Assembly (NCBI GenBank): GCA_038501625.1
Contig: JAZAYU010000013.1
Coordinates: forward strand, 8,494,001 to 8,558,000
Source of the DNA: Corbicula japonica
Lineage: Eukaryota > Mollusca > Bivalvia > Venerida > Cyrenidae
Length of the DNA stretch: 64,000 nucleotides
Direction of reading: 5' to 3'
The notes under the pieces were generated by a model, which saw nothing but the letters and a program-made list of their open reading frames with translations, did no database searches and was not told where the DNA came from. Position numbers and translations under genes: made by a program. Below, piece after piece: positions 13,301-28,300 of the stretch (position 1 is its first letter; every line of letters starts with the position of its first letter).

Positions 13301-16300
13301 CACCTACTCCATGCTGCGGAAAGGAATGGACAGAAACTTGTTGTCCACAACCACAGACGAAGAGCTGAGAGATGAATGTGGGGTTACAAATGGCATCCAC
13401 CGAAGAATTATAATGCAGCATTTAGCTGGTAAGTTTGTTTTTATTGAAATATCTTTTTTTTTCACCTGTGCCATCTTATGAATTTGTGTTTGGTCATCTC
13501 TCTTTACTGACAGAAAAACTCCTCCCTACCATTAAATTTAAAACGTAATTATTTTAACCAGATATTTCTTAATCAGTCTTGCTACATATACATCCATGTT
13601 CCTGTATCTGGTAGCTGATGAAATGAAGGGAGAGAAAAGCAGTTAAGATGACCGACAGAGCTTTTTCGCAAATGATCTGTCATTACTATTACTATTTTTG
13701 TTGACCCATTACTCCATATATATGGCTTTTATCACATGAGCAACTGGGCTGAAGGTTATAAAGCTGAGATTGGAAACCAGTCTCAAATCTCAAGCATCTG
13801 ATTGGCTGAAATGGCGACTGGTCGCCATTTCAGCCAATCAGATGCTTGAGATTTGAGACTGGTTTCCATGCTCAGTTTTATAACCTTGGGCACTAGTGTA
13901 GGTCTGGATCATGTGGCACATGTTTGCCATCAGATCAGGATCTACACAGTTTCCTTCTTGTTCAAACCTTATGAATCTAAAGGCTAACAGTGTAGATTCT
14001 GATAAGATGTGCCAGTTGATCTGAATAAACACTGTTTCCCATCAGATAAAAGTCATATCAATTGTCAGTTCAAAATGTGGTTATGAACAAAGTCAAAAAA
14101 AAGTAAAAAATACAAAAGATTAAAGATACATGCATGTTTCAAACTATAATTTTTGCCATGAAAAACATCTCAAGTTTAAAGTAGTGTAATATACTAATAA
14201 ATAAAACAACATGGTACATGTACTTATTAAGGAAATATTGCAGTGTTGTGTTTGTTAAATACTAGTAAAAAAATGGTGACTTTTGTGATAAAGATTTTTT
14301 TGTTTGAAACTAAGTGAGTTTGTGGTTTGAATTATTCAGATATATATGATAGCTATTGACTATCTGTTTTATTGGCCTGTGTTTGCAGTTTTGAATTGTT
14401 ACATTTAGCTTGCATTAATTTTCCTAATTGTTCATTGGGCTTTTGCTTTGATTTTGAAATGATTGAAAACCTTTTTTGCTTAATTCCAAAAGCTTTCTTT
14501 GACAATACATCATAAAGTCAAAAGAATTATTCAGTTTAAATTTTTTCTTTGGCTGAAAATAATAAAAAAATCTGTTTTCCAAACATAACAGTTGCAAAAC
14601 TGTCACATTTTAGAAATGAAAGTACATAAACCACATAAACTCTACTTGAAAGTTGAAAATGCATTAATTTAACACATTAAGGTTATATATATATATTTGG
14701 TTGTCTCTCTTTTAAAGATTGGAATTGACAAATCAAAAGTATGTACAGAATGATGATGTGTTTTAATACACGTTTAATTAGTTTCATTGTACATGTATCA
14801 CAAATCTCCGTTTCATATCAGCTTTAACTACAATGATTTATGATAATGATGGAATTGGTTTCAATGAGCAGATAACCAACAGTTACCTTTGTAATTTAAT
14901 AAGAGACCTTTGCCAAAGGTTATAAAACTGAGCAGGGAAGCCATTTCAGCCAATCAAATTCTTGAGATTTGAGACTGGTTTCTAATCTCAGCTTTATAAC
15001 CTTCAGTCATGTTTCCCAAAGTTTCCCTTGTCTCCACGCCTATTTTTCTATACACATAGTAAGGTTCTCAGCTACTTGGATAGAACTGGTTTGTATAGGT
15101 TAGAAAGCCTATGATATCACACTGTTTGCAGCCCAGCTGTGAGAAAATGTGTCAATATTCCCACATAGACAAGAGAACAATGCTTATATAGATAAAGAGC
15201 AGCTTTTCATATAGCATAGATTTATGTGGACACCAAAGAATGTTGAAATAGCAATAAACCCCTTACTCCATGGATATCCCAGGTGTGACCAAAATAAATC
15301 CAGGTCAGCCTCCACATCTGTACAGTTTGATCAGAATCTACATTGCTTGTAGATAAAATAGGTTATTTTGGACCAAGAAGCCAACATCCTAGATCCAGAT
15401 CAGACTGCATGAATGTGCATGTTGATGTTGATCTATACTGATTACACATGTGATATAAGATCTATGTTAGTAAATGGTTAACTGTTTGCAGCCATACTAT
15501 AAACTGTATTATCATTACCAAAATATCATCATTAAGTTAACCCAGTACTTCATATATATTAGTTTCATTGCCTGAGCCATCAGTGTAAATTTAGATCAGC
15601 CAGCACATCTGTGATGTCTGATCTGGATCTTCACTGTTTGATTCTCCTCTCTAGTCAGAAATATTCTAATGAATCTTAAAGCTACTAGTGTAGATCCTGA
15701 CCAGACAGCACCACTCAGCACAGTTGTGCTGGCTAATCTGGACTTATACTATTACAAAACTTGTATCTAGGGAGTAAATGGTTAATGGGAGTGCTTATTT
15801 AGATAAAGTCTACTGATTTATTTAGAATGAATTTATTTGGAAACCATGCCAAATCTTTATTTAAAAGCCTCCATTAAGTAAATAATGATCAGTTAAAAAT
15901 GTGGCTAATTCTGAGAATTTCTAAATTATCACACATTAAATTAAGACAAATTTTTCTTGAGGAACTGCTTAACTAACCCTTTACTCCATAAATACGCATT
16001 TTTAGTCATGTGCGACCAGTGTAGATCCAGATCAGCCGGCACATCCGTGCCGTCTGATCAGGATCTGCAATGGTCGCATTTTGGTCAGAAATAACATAAT
16101 AAATCAAAAAGCGAACAGTTGGCACGGATGTGCTGGCTGATCTGGATCTAAACTGTTCGCCCACACAATAAAAATGTATCTATGGAGGAAAGGGCTAATA
16201 GAAAACAACCACAATAAACTGTTAATAATGTAAAATGAACTTCAGCTGGGCATCAGTAAGAGAGCGTTATGACATCGGAAATCAGTGGTGATCATTTTCA

Positions 16301-19300
16301 TGACATGGTCATAATGGTTACTTATATTGTCACCTTAGTACATTTACCAATTACATCTAAGGTGATGATAACATCCTTTTGAACTACTCTCTCTTTTAGA
16401 AATTACTTTTGTCACCATTTTCCAAAATTTTCTAAAATATATCAGTATGTTGTCAAATAAAAATTCAGATTTTCATTAAATTTTGTTATGTTTTTGATGG
16501 TGTCAGATAAATCCCTTTTGTTGCAGCCCAGCTGTAAACAGTCTTTATGTACATACATATACATGTGTAAACATGCAACTAAACATGTGTATAAAATGAA
16601 CATTTTCTTTTTTGTAGGAACTGGTAACATTTTTCATTCATTGCTCATATCTTTCAAATCATTATCAATTCTAGAGTTTTGCTGCATTTCCCATATATAC
16701 CTAAGCTTCATTTCGGACTGCTTTTGCTAATACTGTAAAGTCATAATATTTCATAGGCATCTGAGTTAGTCTCTCATATGAATATATTTTGTTACAGTTT
16801 GGTGTATTTGAAAATTGTAAAAAAGCTCTTGAAAATGTAGAGTATATCTATCATAAGATTGTATGCACATGAAATAAATGATTTTACTGTAGAAGATAAT
16901 TGATGCTTTCAGAGTGTTGTTTTTTTCGTGGTCTGGTTAACAATTAACATAATAATATAGGGTCACGAGTGTTTTACGGGGCTATTTGTTATTATATAAA
17001 CTGGTATGGTTCTCTCTGTGGTGCCTTAACTCTTTATTCCATGGGATATATCTGTTATCCCATGAGCTAACAGTTTAGATCCAGATCAGCCAACACATAT
17101 GATCAAGATCTATATTGTTTGCATTTATATTCATTGGGTTATTTCTGACCACTAAGTGACCATTGTAGATCCAGATCAGACGGCATGGATGTGCTGGCTG
17201 ATCTGGATCTACACTGTTCACACATGTGATAAACCCTTTTATATGGAGTGAAGGGTTAACAGTGCTAGGGCTGAAGGTTATAAAGCTGAGATCGGAAACC
17301 AGTCTCAAATCTCAAGCATCTGATGGGCTGAAATGGCGACTGGTTGCCATTTCAGCCAATCAGATGCTTGAGATTTGGGACTGGTTTCCATGCTTAGTTT
17401 TATAATCTTGGGCATAGTTTTCTGAACATATCTAAATTGTCTGGAGCATTAATTTGAGCAATCCAAGAATTATCTAGCCAAGAAAGTTAACCCATGATGG
17501 ACCCAGAAAGCTGGCATCAAAACTATGCCCTAAAAATGACAAATTATATTTAGTAAACTTTAAATTTTACTTTTAATTTAATTTTAAATTAGTCTTAACC
17601 CTTTCCTTTATAGATACACCTTTATTGCTAGTGCCAACAATTTAGATCCAGATCAGCCGGCATATCTAAACTGTTCGCTTGTTGATTCATTAGGTTATTT
17701 CTGACTAAAATGCCACCAGTGCAGATCCAGATCAATAGGCACAGATGTGCCGGCTGATCTGGATCTACAGTCGTCGCACACCTGTAAAAATGCGTATATA
17801 TCAAGGAAAGGGTATACTCTGTGTAGTAGCTAATCATGAACAGTGTTATATCTGCCTCCAGTGTAGGTCATGATCAGGTACAAGTAGCAAAAGAAATGCA
17901 GTACATTCATGTAACACAGCACCCCTTGGGAAATGAGTACCATGACACATATTGAAATAATAGTGAGCCCATCACAGGTGTTCAATCAGTGCAGTGAGAC
18001 ATATAACTAGTGGGGGCCCTAAGTACTTTTCCTATTAACAGCCACATAAACAGTCTTGTTGGGGTTTGCACCTAAAACCTCAGAATTAGCTTTGGTATTT
18101 ATTGCTGAAAAGTACATAGGTTTTTAGGTACAGAAAGAAAAGAGCTTGATAAAAAAAAAATACAAGTAAAGTACACCCAGTCTGATAGTTATAAGAATTT
18201 TTCTTTAATCTGCAAGTTTTTTTTTAAAGAAGCCTCACTGCTTTCGAACATCTTTGCTTATTTGAATACTGAGTGTTTCTTAAAGTTAAGTACGTTTAAA
18301 GTAAATAAATAAATAAATGTTAAGTAATGTACTGTCATATTGGTATTGTCATTTTAATTTATTGCAAACTAACAATTTATAAACCAATGAGATGCATGTG
18401 ACATTGTAGGTTTGGCCCTAGGACCAGACCTAAATGAAATTCCCTCAGAACTGAGCAGTAAGTCTCATCTCAACTCGGTGTACCTGCATGCACCTGTTGT
18501 TTGTACACAAGAGCTTGGACCTGTCTCTTTATTATCTGAAATCTATACAAATAACCAAGAATAAATTGATAATACCTGTAACAGTTCTTTAAACCAGGCC
18601 CCAAGATTATAAAACTGAGAATGGAAACCAGTCTCAAATCTCAAGCATCTGATTGGCTGAAATGGGGACTTGTTGTTGCCATTTCAGCCAATCAGATGCT
18701 TGAAATTTTAGACTGGTTTCCATTCTAGTTTTAAAATCTTCAGCACAGGGCAGAATGGAAGATATTTATTTGCTGAGGTAATGTAACAATTTAGCATGGG
18801 TGATTCGGTATACCGGTAACTAATTTTATTCAATAACAATAGCTTTCAGTAAAAATTTCAGGCATATAAGAATGAAACAAGGCCAGACCTTGGATTTAAA
18901 TATAAAGTACAATGAAGATTAATTGCAGTTTACAGTGTTGAGGGCTCAGTACAAATCTGTGCGTCACATCCAGGGAACAGAGGCTTGTATATGCTGAGCG
19001 TTAACTCTACTAAATGTATACAAGTTATATACAAGTGTGGCATATTTTACCAGTGTAGATCCGGATCATCCTGCACATCTGTGTCATCTATATCTGGATC
19101 TGCACCGGTGGAATATTGCCCAGAAATAACCTAATAAATCTAAAAGCAATCCATGTAGATCCTGATATGACAGCACAGATGTGCTTGTTGTAATCTGGAT
19201 CTACACTGTTTACCCATGCAGTAAAGGTGTAAATATGTAGTCAAGGGTTAAACCAATATAGGGTTAAATATATCAAACATTTTAGTCATCAAACTATATT

Positions 19301-22300
19301 TTTGTCTTCAAACATTAAATTGGGGTTTTATCACAATCAATATTTCATCTTTAAGAATATAGTTAAGTAAAAATATACAATTAGTACATATTACTAATGT
19401 CACAAGCTTTATGACTGATACCCTGCTTAACTGTCCTTGCTATAGCAGGGCCCAAGATCATAAAACTAAGTTTCGAGATCAGTCTCAAATCTCAAGGATC
19501 TGATTGGCTGAAATGGCGACTTGTTGCCATTTCAGCCAATCAGATGCTTGAGATTTGAGACTGATCTCTAGATTTAGTTTTATGATCTTGGGCACAGATA
19601 TACATATGAGCTTACATATTATCTGTCCCTTATTGAGCTTATTTTTCATACAGTATATCTCTGGCAATACTTCTCTGCCCCCATTTAATGCCCCTTTAAC
19701 ATTAAATCCTTATCTCCATATATACATGTTTTACACATGCATCTAGCGAAGATCCAGATAAGCCATATGATCGGATCTGCACTGGTCAAATCCTGGGCAG
19801 AAATAACTGAATAAACAGCAAACAGTGTAGATCCTGATCAGATGGCTGGATGTATTGGCTGATCTGGATCTACACTGTTTGCCAATGTGATAAGGCATAT
19901 CTACGGAGTAAAGGGTTAAATTACAGATATTAAAACAATTAGGTTACACTGCTCCTAAAGGATGCAGTATGCTTGTCCGTTGTAAATAGTGATACAGTAA
20001 TAGAGTTATCTCCCATTATTAGATGGTGCGTTAATGCAGAGTACGTTAGGTAAGCAGATTCACAGCAATCATATAGTCTCACTGTCTGCTAATACACGCC
20101 CGGTAAACATTCGCTCCACAACCAAACAGAGAACATAACAAAATGAGCGAAAGCCACTTCCGGGATTGAGCGAAAGCAGACAAAAAGTGAGCATGACCAA
20201 CATTTTTTCTCTTTATAAGACAGAAAGAAGAACTTTTCAAAAATTCGGGGAATGTAGTGCCGTGTAAGGATGATGAAGCTTCACAGAAAACACGTTTACA
20301 TATTTTAAACATGTTTATTGCACCGGCTAGAACTTTTTTCCCAGCGAACAATGGTGCGTGATTTTTACAAACTTGTCATTTGGCCTTAATTTTGTTCTTT
20401 GATTGCTTTTAGAAATTATTTCTGTGTTGTGTGTAAATCGAATACCTGTTGTTAGTGACTGCTGTACAGATATCGGGTGATCTAATGCCTCTTTAAGGGA
20501 TGAATGTTCATTTTTCAAAATGTGAAGGAGCGAAAGAGCTAGTTGCGGAGCGAAAGCTGGGAGGCTGAGCGAAAACATAACACCAGAATACCTGTGTTTG
20601 TCAGTCTTAACATATTCACTACACATCTAGATTTCTCGCGTACATGTGTTACAGCTCAGAGACATTTCAATATAAACTTATATATTACAAAGTAATATTG
20701 TGTTTTGTTGAACAGAATGTCAATTTATGTGGAAAAAACTGTTGCAACTAGAAGGAGTTTACAGTAATCTTTTTTCATCGCACCTACATTTATTTATCTT
20801 AAGATTTCGAAGAGTAAACGACAAGCACCAGTACATGACAATTTTGGTATTCGCGCATTTTCTTGGGATACATAAATACTGCTATTCCGTTTGTCTTTGC
20901 CTCATAAGAATATATTGTTTTAGCTTTACCTATTTCTGTCATTTTACGCCCCTTAAATTAATATCATCATCGTATCAAAAGCTTGTAAATATCAATATAA
21001 TTTAAAGTAATATTTTTGTAATAAATGGAAAGATGCAGGTAAGTTTGAAAAATAGTCTTCTGAATTGTGGTGGTTTGACAGTGACAATGTGTTTTAAATC
21101 GCCTGTCGTTTACTAATCCTGTTTTCTTCATAACACGGTATTTTTATCTATTTATTCTTAAGTTTTGAGATATAATATATTTGTATAAATGTGTTGGGAA
21201 ATATTATAGTAGTATCTGATAATAACATGGTGATGAACGCTTATCTATACATAAAATATTTACACTTCAATTAAGGTGTATATATGCAGGCGTATTTTCA
21301 TCATATGCTTTTAGGGAGCCAGGTACAGTTTATACTGATAATTGTAATCGTATATATACATCATGTGTTTAAATGTCACTTTAATAAACATACTGACTTA
21401 CTTGTAAATTTACAAGGAGCTTATCGATCAAATTTGAATTCAAATGAATGTGTTAACAAGCAAGTTAAAACGATGCAATGACAACGATTATGAAGTTATG
21501 TTTTCGCTCTACCTCATTTGATTTCGCTCCACAACTAGCTCTTTCGCTCTTACGCCTCTTGAAAAATGAGAATAAATCGTTTAAAGATACTTTACACCAT
21601 CCGAAATCTGCACAGCAGTCACAAGCGACTGGTATTCGATTAACACGCAACATAGAAATAATTTCTAAAAGCAACCAAAGAACAAAATTAAGGCGAAATG
21701 ACAAGTTTGTAAAGAAACCTGCATTATTGTTCACTGGGAAAAAAGTTTTAGCCTGAACAATTTACATGTTTAAAATGTGAAACCGTGTTGTCTATGAAGC
21801 TTTATCACTCTTACACGGCACTACATTCCCCGATTTTTGAAAAGTTCGTCTTTCTGTCTTATCAAGAGAAAAAAATGTTGGTCATACTCACTTTTTGTAA
21901 ACAAATCAGCGCTTTCGCTCAATCCCGGAAGTGGCTTTCGCTCATTTTGTTATGTTCTCTTTTTGGTTGTGGAGCGAATGTTTTCCGGGCATGTAATACA
22001 GACATTTGTTACTTTATATAACATAATCATTGTTAATACTGTTGTAGCTCACACATAATAAATACTTGATACAGTTTCAGCTCACAGTTTCAGCTCACCT
22101 GTATAACTTTTTAGTTGAGCTCTTGTAATTAAGTTTTGTCCAGTGAGATTGTGGATGATTTTCGCCTATTTGGGCCTCTTGTTGTTTTTATGCCCCCACA
22201 AAGTTGGAGGCATATAAAGTTGCACTCGTCTGCCCGTCCAAATCTTGTGGCATCAACTCCTAGTTGGATATTTTTCCAACTTGCACAGATGATCAAGCAG

Positions 22301-25300
22301 GATGGGTAGATGATTGTAAAGAAAGGATATTTTCCTGCGACCATTTTTGCCAGAGTTATGTCCCTTTGTTATTACAAATGTTGTTGCAGCAGTGGGGACA
22401 TCAGTGTCCGAGGACACATTCTAGTTTCATCTAATGTTCATTGCATTACTTGTAATCTGGTCAGCATAAGATAAAAGTTTTAATGTATTTTGCTTGCTGC
22501 TTGTTCCTTTTCATATAAGTAATACCTGCACATGAGTTTTGCAAAAAGCACAAGTTTTTGTTAGTTTGGCTTTACATGTTGATAAGCATTGACCTAAATT
22601 CAGAAAATCAATGCACTGAAGAGTTAAAAAAAATAGATAAAAAGGTTCTTTTCAAATCTGATGTACTGTCATTTGCATAGCATTCCCTCTAAACTTTATA
22701 TTTAATGGTTAGTACATAAATTGTAACACGAAAAATGAAAAACCGCTTGAATCCCAAAATATTTCTTAAATATCAAAATATATCAAAGTAGATGCTTTTT
22801 GTTATGCATTAGTTTTAAAGCCCCAGTGACTTACTTTCTTTGCAATGTAGTTCAAGTTCTGTTAGAAACATAAAATCAACTTTCATGACTTGTTTTCTCT
22901 CATGTGGCATCATTTATGACAATGTGACCTACTCTTTATCTAACTCGCTTTCTGAGATGTTTCAAGGCTTGAGAGTTTGCTAGCACAACTTAAGCTTTAT
23001 TCTGCAAATCTGTTTCTCTAGATGGGCATGGGCTCATTTCTGTTAGGTTCAAAATATTTTTTAAACTGTACATCAATATGAGCATTAAAATTAATTTAAT
23101 TCTGTTGTAAATGTCTGGTTTTGTCTCCATTGTTGGTATTAAATTGGTGCTGAAATTTCCTGCATGGCTATGCACAGCTTTTGTCAAAATTATGACCTGT
23201 GTCAGTGGTGGATCAAAAGGGGGTTCATTGGGGTTGCTTGAACCCTCTTTAGGGGCAGAAATATTTAATTTTCATAGAGATTTTGGCCAGAAAGTAAAAA
23301 AGGACTGACTGAAATTGATAGGCAGGTGAGTCCATCAGAAGTGCAACAGAAGGGCTACATACCATACTTACGGCTTGTTTGCTGGCTCCAGGTAAGCAGT
23401 TCTGAACATGTTAGATGAGCTACCACTAATGTGGTAGTGGCAGTATATCCAGGGCCCACATAAAACTAAGATTGTAGACCAGTCTCAAATCTATAGCATC
23501 TGATTGGCTGAAATGGCGACTGGTCGCCATTTCAGCCAATCAGATGCTTGAGATTTGAGACTGGTCTTCAATTTTAGTTTTATGATCTTGGGCCCAGCTA
23601 GTCAAATCATGTAGCTTAATCTAGTATTATTTGATTTAAACAGGGCTGAAAAAGATTTCCAGTAAGAGTCTCTGTAAGTATGATTGTAAGGAGAGCTGTT
23701 TCTTTTTTATACATGTATATAAACTTTGTGTATTTTAAAAAATTGCTCACCCAAGCCCAATGTTAGGGTAAGCTGTTGTGAGAGTTTTGTCTCGTATTTA
23801 AAGGATCCCTTGGATGTACCCGTTAGGGCCTTGTCAGCACTATCAAGCCTACATTTGAACATAGTTTCCTTTTCCATTTGAAAAGACCCATTCCAAAGAA
23901 TTTCAAATCTGGATCACTTTATGCCAGTATAGATAAAATGTGAATGTGTTAGCATCCTTATTCAGCTGATAATTGCTTGAAATTGAATCCAGTCTCAAAT
24001 TGACAAACTAGATGCTACATTAAGTCTGGTCTCAATTCTCATATTTATGTTCTTAAATCCAGCTTTTAGAATTTGGAAATATCTGGGTGATCACTTTTAG
24101 CCTGTATATCAAAGGTCCATAGTTTCGCTCATAAGGTTTTAAGGCATGTGCGAACAATGAGATCCTGAGCAGGCGGCACATCCATCTGGCGGCTGATCAA
24201 GGCTGTTTGCCCATAGGATAAAAGTCCTTTCCATAGAGGAAAGGGATAGTTCAGTCCTAATGTAACTTAGCAATTGGTGATATGTTGGTATCATCTTGTC
24301 TGAATTATTTTCTGTACAAGACTGAAATAACGTATATACAGATATAATGAATACAGCAATCATTTTCCTACTTAAACTGATTATAATTGGACAATAACTG
24401 AATATAACATGTAGGTGTATCTCAAAGCAGCATTTTGTCCAGCCTTGATCACCATGGACCCAGCCCTGTTAATGATTTTATGTGTAAAATTCATTTGAGC
24501 GAATTGGGATCAGCTGATCTGTTTTTTTTGAAACATGCATGCATAAAATGTTACTATACTTACAACAGCAAAGTAGTTTCAAGATGGATCAAAAAACCTT
24601 GACAAAGTAGCACAGTATTAATAGCAAATTTAAAAAAAAATTGAATTAGATGAAATATGCCAAATGTGATCCTTCTTGAATCGGCTCTATTGTTTCTTCA
24701 TATAAGAGTGCTCTAGTTAGGTCATTAAAAAGACATTCTCTGCACATTAACTGTTGCAATTAGAAAACAATATTAAAATGTGGCATTATTGTTAATTATG
24801 TATTCTACGGCTTATAGCATTTGTGCAACTAGGTAGATCCAGACCAGCCTGCACAGTATACAATTTTATCTTGATCTACACTGTTCATTTCTTGGTCAGA
24901 AATGACATATAGAATCTAAAAGTGAAAAATCTAGATCTACACTAGTTGCTCGTGGGATATAAGCCGTTTCCATGGATAAAAAGGATTACAACAAAATGAG
25001 CGACCTCCCAGCCTAATTGGAGCACTATTTGAAATCACAATTATCATGGAGTTAAACATCTTTAGTTGTAGCTTAGACTTACCAGGGAAAGCAGCCATAT
25101 ATGCGCAACCATATATGCACGGATCCAAACAGGGTTAGATGAGTGCACTTTCCTGTCAGTAGTCAGAACACCGAGGACCTTTCATTTCTGAAACTTTTAG
25201 GGTTTTATATGATGTGGAAGAAAGATTGTCCTTGAGTCTTATTGTAAGGTCTTGAGATATCAATCACTGCATCAATTTGAAGAAATCTTATTAAAATAAA

Positions 25301-28300
25301 AAATCATTTTATTTCTTGGATTTGGAAAAAAAATTATTTCAAATTTTACTAAATGAATATTTCAACATTCCAGTTATCTTAACCCTTTCCTCCATAAATA
25401 TGCATTTTTACGCATGTGCCACCAGTGTAGATCCAGATCAGCTGGCACATCTGTGCCTTCTAATCAGGATCTGCACTGGTCGCATTTTGGTCAGAAATAA
25501 CCTAAGGAATCAAAAAGCAAACAATTTAGATCTTGGATAGATAGCACAGATGTGCCGGCTGATCTGGATCTAAACTGTTCGCCCATGCAAGAAAGGTGTA
25601 ACTATGGAGGAAAGGATTAAGAGTCATATTTTTCTTCTGCCAGTCAATCTTTCACCAGCATACAAGATTCAAACATGTGGCATGCAGATTTGTTGCTGTT
25701 GGTACCTTTTTATGCTCCCCCCGAAATTCGGGGGAGCATATAGTTGTCGCTTTGTCCGTCCGTCCGTCCCGTTCGTCCGTCCGTTCGTCCGTCCGTCCGT
25801 CCGTCATAATATTGTCCGGACAATTACACAAAAACTATGAGAGGTATCAAGACTAAACTTCATAGGTAGTTAGATCTCGTTGAGGAGCAGTGCAGTGCAC
25901 AAGAACTATAACTCTTGCTTTATTCATTTTTGAGTTATTGCCCTTTGAAATTTCTCATACTTACTTTTTGTCCGGGGCATATCTCCCAAAGTCTAAGAGT
26001 TATGAAGTTGAAACTTCATAAGTAGATAGATCTCAATGAGGAGCAGTGCAGTGCACAAGAACCATAACTCTTGCTTTATTCATTTTTGAGTTATTGCCCT
26101 TTGAAATTTCTCATACTTACTTTTTGTCCGGGGCATATCTCACAAAGTATAAGAGTTATGAAGTTGAAACTTCATAAGTAGATAGATCTCAATGAGGAGC
26201 AGTGCAGTGCACAAGAACCATAACTCTTGCTTTATTCATTTTTGAGTTATTGCCCTTTGAAATTTCTCATACTTACTTTTTGTCCGGGGCATATTTCACA
26301 AAGTATAAGAGTTATGAAGTTGAAACTTCATAAGTAGATAGATCTCAATGAGGAGCAGTGCAGTGCATAAAAACCATAACTCTTGCTTTATTCATTTTTG
26401 AGTTATTGCCCTTTCAAATTTCTCATACTTACTTTTTGTCTGGGGCATATCTCACAAAGTATAAGAGTTATGAAGTTGAACCTTCATAACTAGATAGATC
26501 TCAGGGAGGAGCAGTGCAGTGCACAAGAACCATAACTCTTGCTTTATTCATTTATGAGTTATTGCCCTTTGAAATTTTTCATACTTCCTTTTTGTCCGGG
26601 GCATATCTCACAAAGTATAAGAGTTATGAAGTTGAAACTTCATAAGTAGATAGATCTCAATGATGAGCAGTGCAGTGCATAAGAACCATAACTCTTGCTT
26701 TTATTGATTTTTGATTTATTGCCCTTTGAAATTTCTCTTACTTATTTTTTGTCCAGGGCATATCACACAAAGTATAAGAGTTATGAACTTGAAACTTCAT
26801 AAGTAGAATGAATTCGTTGAGGAGCAGTGCAGCACACAAGAACCATAACTCTTGCTTTATTCATTATAGAGTTAATGCCCTTTGAAATTTACCATACTTA
26901 CTTTTTGTCCGGGGCATATCTCACAAAGTATAAGAGTTAGGAAGTTGAAACTTCATAAGTAGATAGATCTCAATGAGGAGCAGTGCAGTGCACAAGAACC
27001 ATAAATCTTGCTTTATTGATTTTTTATTTATTTCCCTTTGAAATTTCTCTTACTTAGTTTTATCTGGTGCATATCTCACAAAGTATAAAAGTTTCTGAAC
27101 TTGAAACTTCATAAGTAGAATGATCTCAATGCGGAGCAGTGCAATGCACAAGAACCATAACTCTTGCTTTATTTATTTTTGAGTAAGTGCCCTTTGAAAT
27201 TTCTCATTTTTTTTTGTCTTATTTTTGTACAATATTGTAAAATGCTTTCTGTTTGAATCGTAAAGGAAACTTTCAAATACAATATCTTTCTTACAAATTC
27301 TTCCTGTTCTAACAAAAAAGTATTTGTGACAAAGCGGCGTTGGGGAGCATAACCCGTCTCTGACGGCTCTTGTTATCCTTAAAAATCCTTAACACTTTAT
27401 TCCATATACGTGTGTACTTGTTTTATTAGCAAACAATGTAGATCCAGATCAGCCTGCACATCCATGCCATCTTATCAGGAAATACACCTTTTGCTTTTTA
27501 ATCATTATTTTGTTTCTAAACAAGAAGCAGACATATAAATCAAATTTTAATATCAAATGTCTTTAACAATAAAAATCAGTGAACACAGGTGCAGGTTTTC
27601 AAGCCCTCATCTTTTAGTATTTGTTCTGTTTGACCACATGAACTGGGAACATCAAATTTCATCTGCATGCTTGATTCATATTGCACTAGCTTTAAATATG
27701 TATTGAGAAATAATTCAGTTGTATTTTCCCCTTCCTCAGACTTCATGGTACTCACAATTTTCATTAGAATCTTTTATATATCATGTCATACAGAGTATTA
27801 CATCAACACTTCATTGAGTTTACTTTCAAAATTGTCTTTGCCAATAGCATCATCCATATACTCCCATTGGAACAATGTGATATTAATTTTTGATAAAATA
27901 CTGGCAAATAATGGAGCATTCTACCCATTCTGTTAAGACATTGGCATTGTGGCTAGTAGTACTACACTAAAGTAAGTGTTAGATAGATTAAGATAAAATT
28001 CACCAGTTAATTGTACCAAAAAATTTGCAAGGCATTGGAAAATGTGAGAATGGCTTTAAAATTACAAACACTAGAACACCATCAGCAAAGTATATGGAGT
28101 TCAGGCCCAAGATCATAAAACTATGATTGGAGACCAGTCTAAAATCTCACATCTGATTGGCTGAACTGGCAACCAGTCACCATTTCAACCAATTAGATGC
28201 AGATGCTTGAGATTTGTGAATGCTCTCCAGATTTAATCTTATGATCTAGGGCACAGGGCTGTCAACTGTTCACACAATTTGATCTCAGATTCAGGTATTC

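Noticed and set aside
13746..13893. Palindromic MITEs as possible microRNA hairpin genes
   Set aside because: About 20 near-identical dispersed copies fit a mobile element better; small-RNA data would be needed to say more.
20079..22058. Several open frames of 70-99 codons in the foldback element
   Set aside because: They mirror each other on opposite arms, lack motifs and follow from the inverted repeat.
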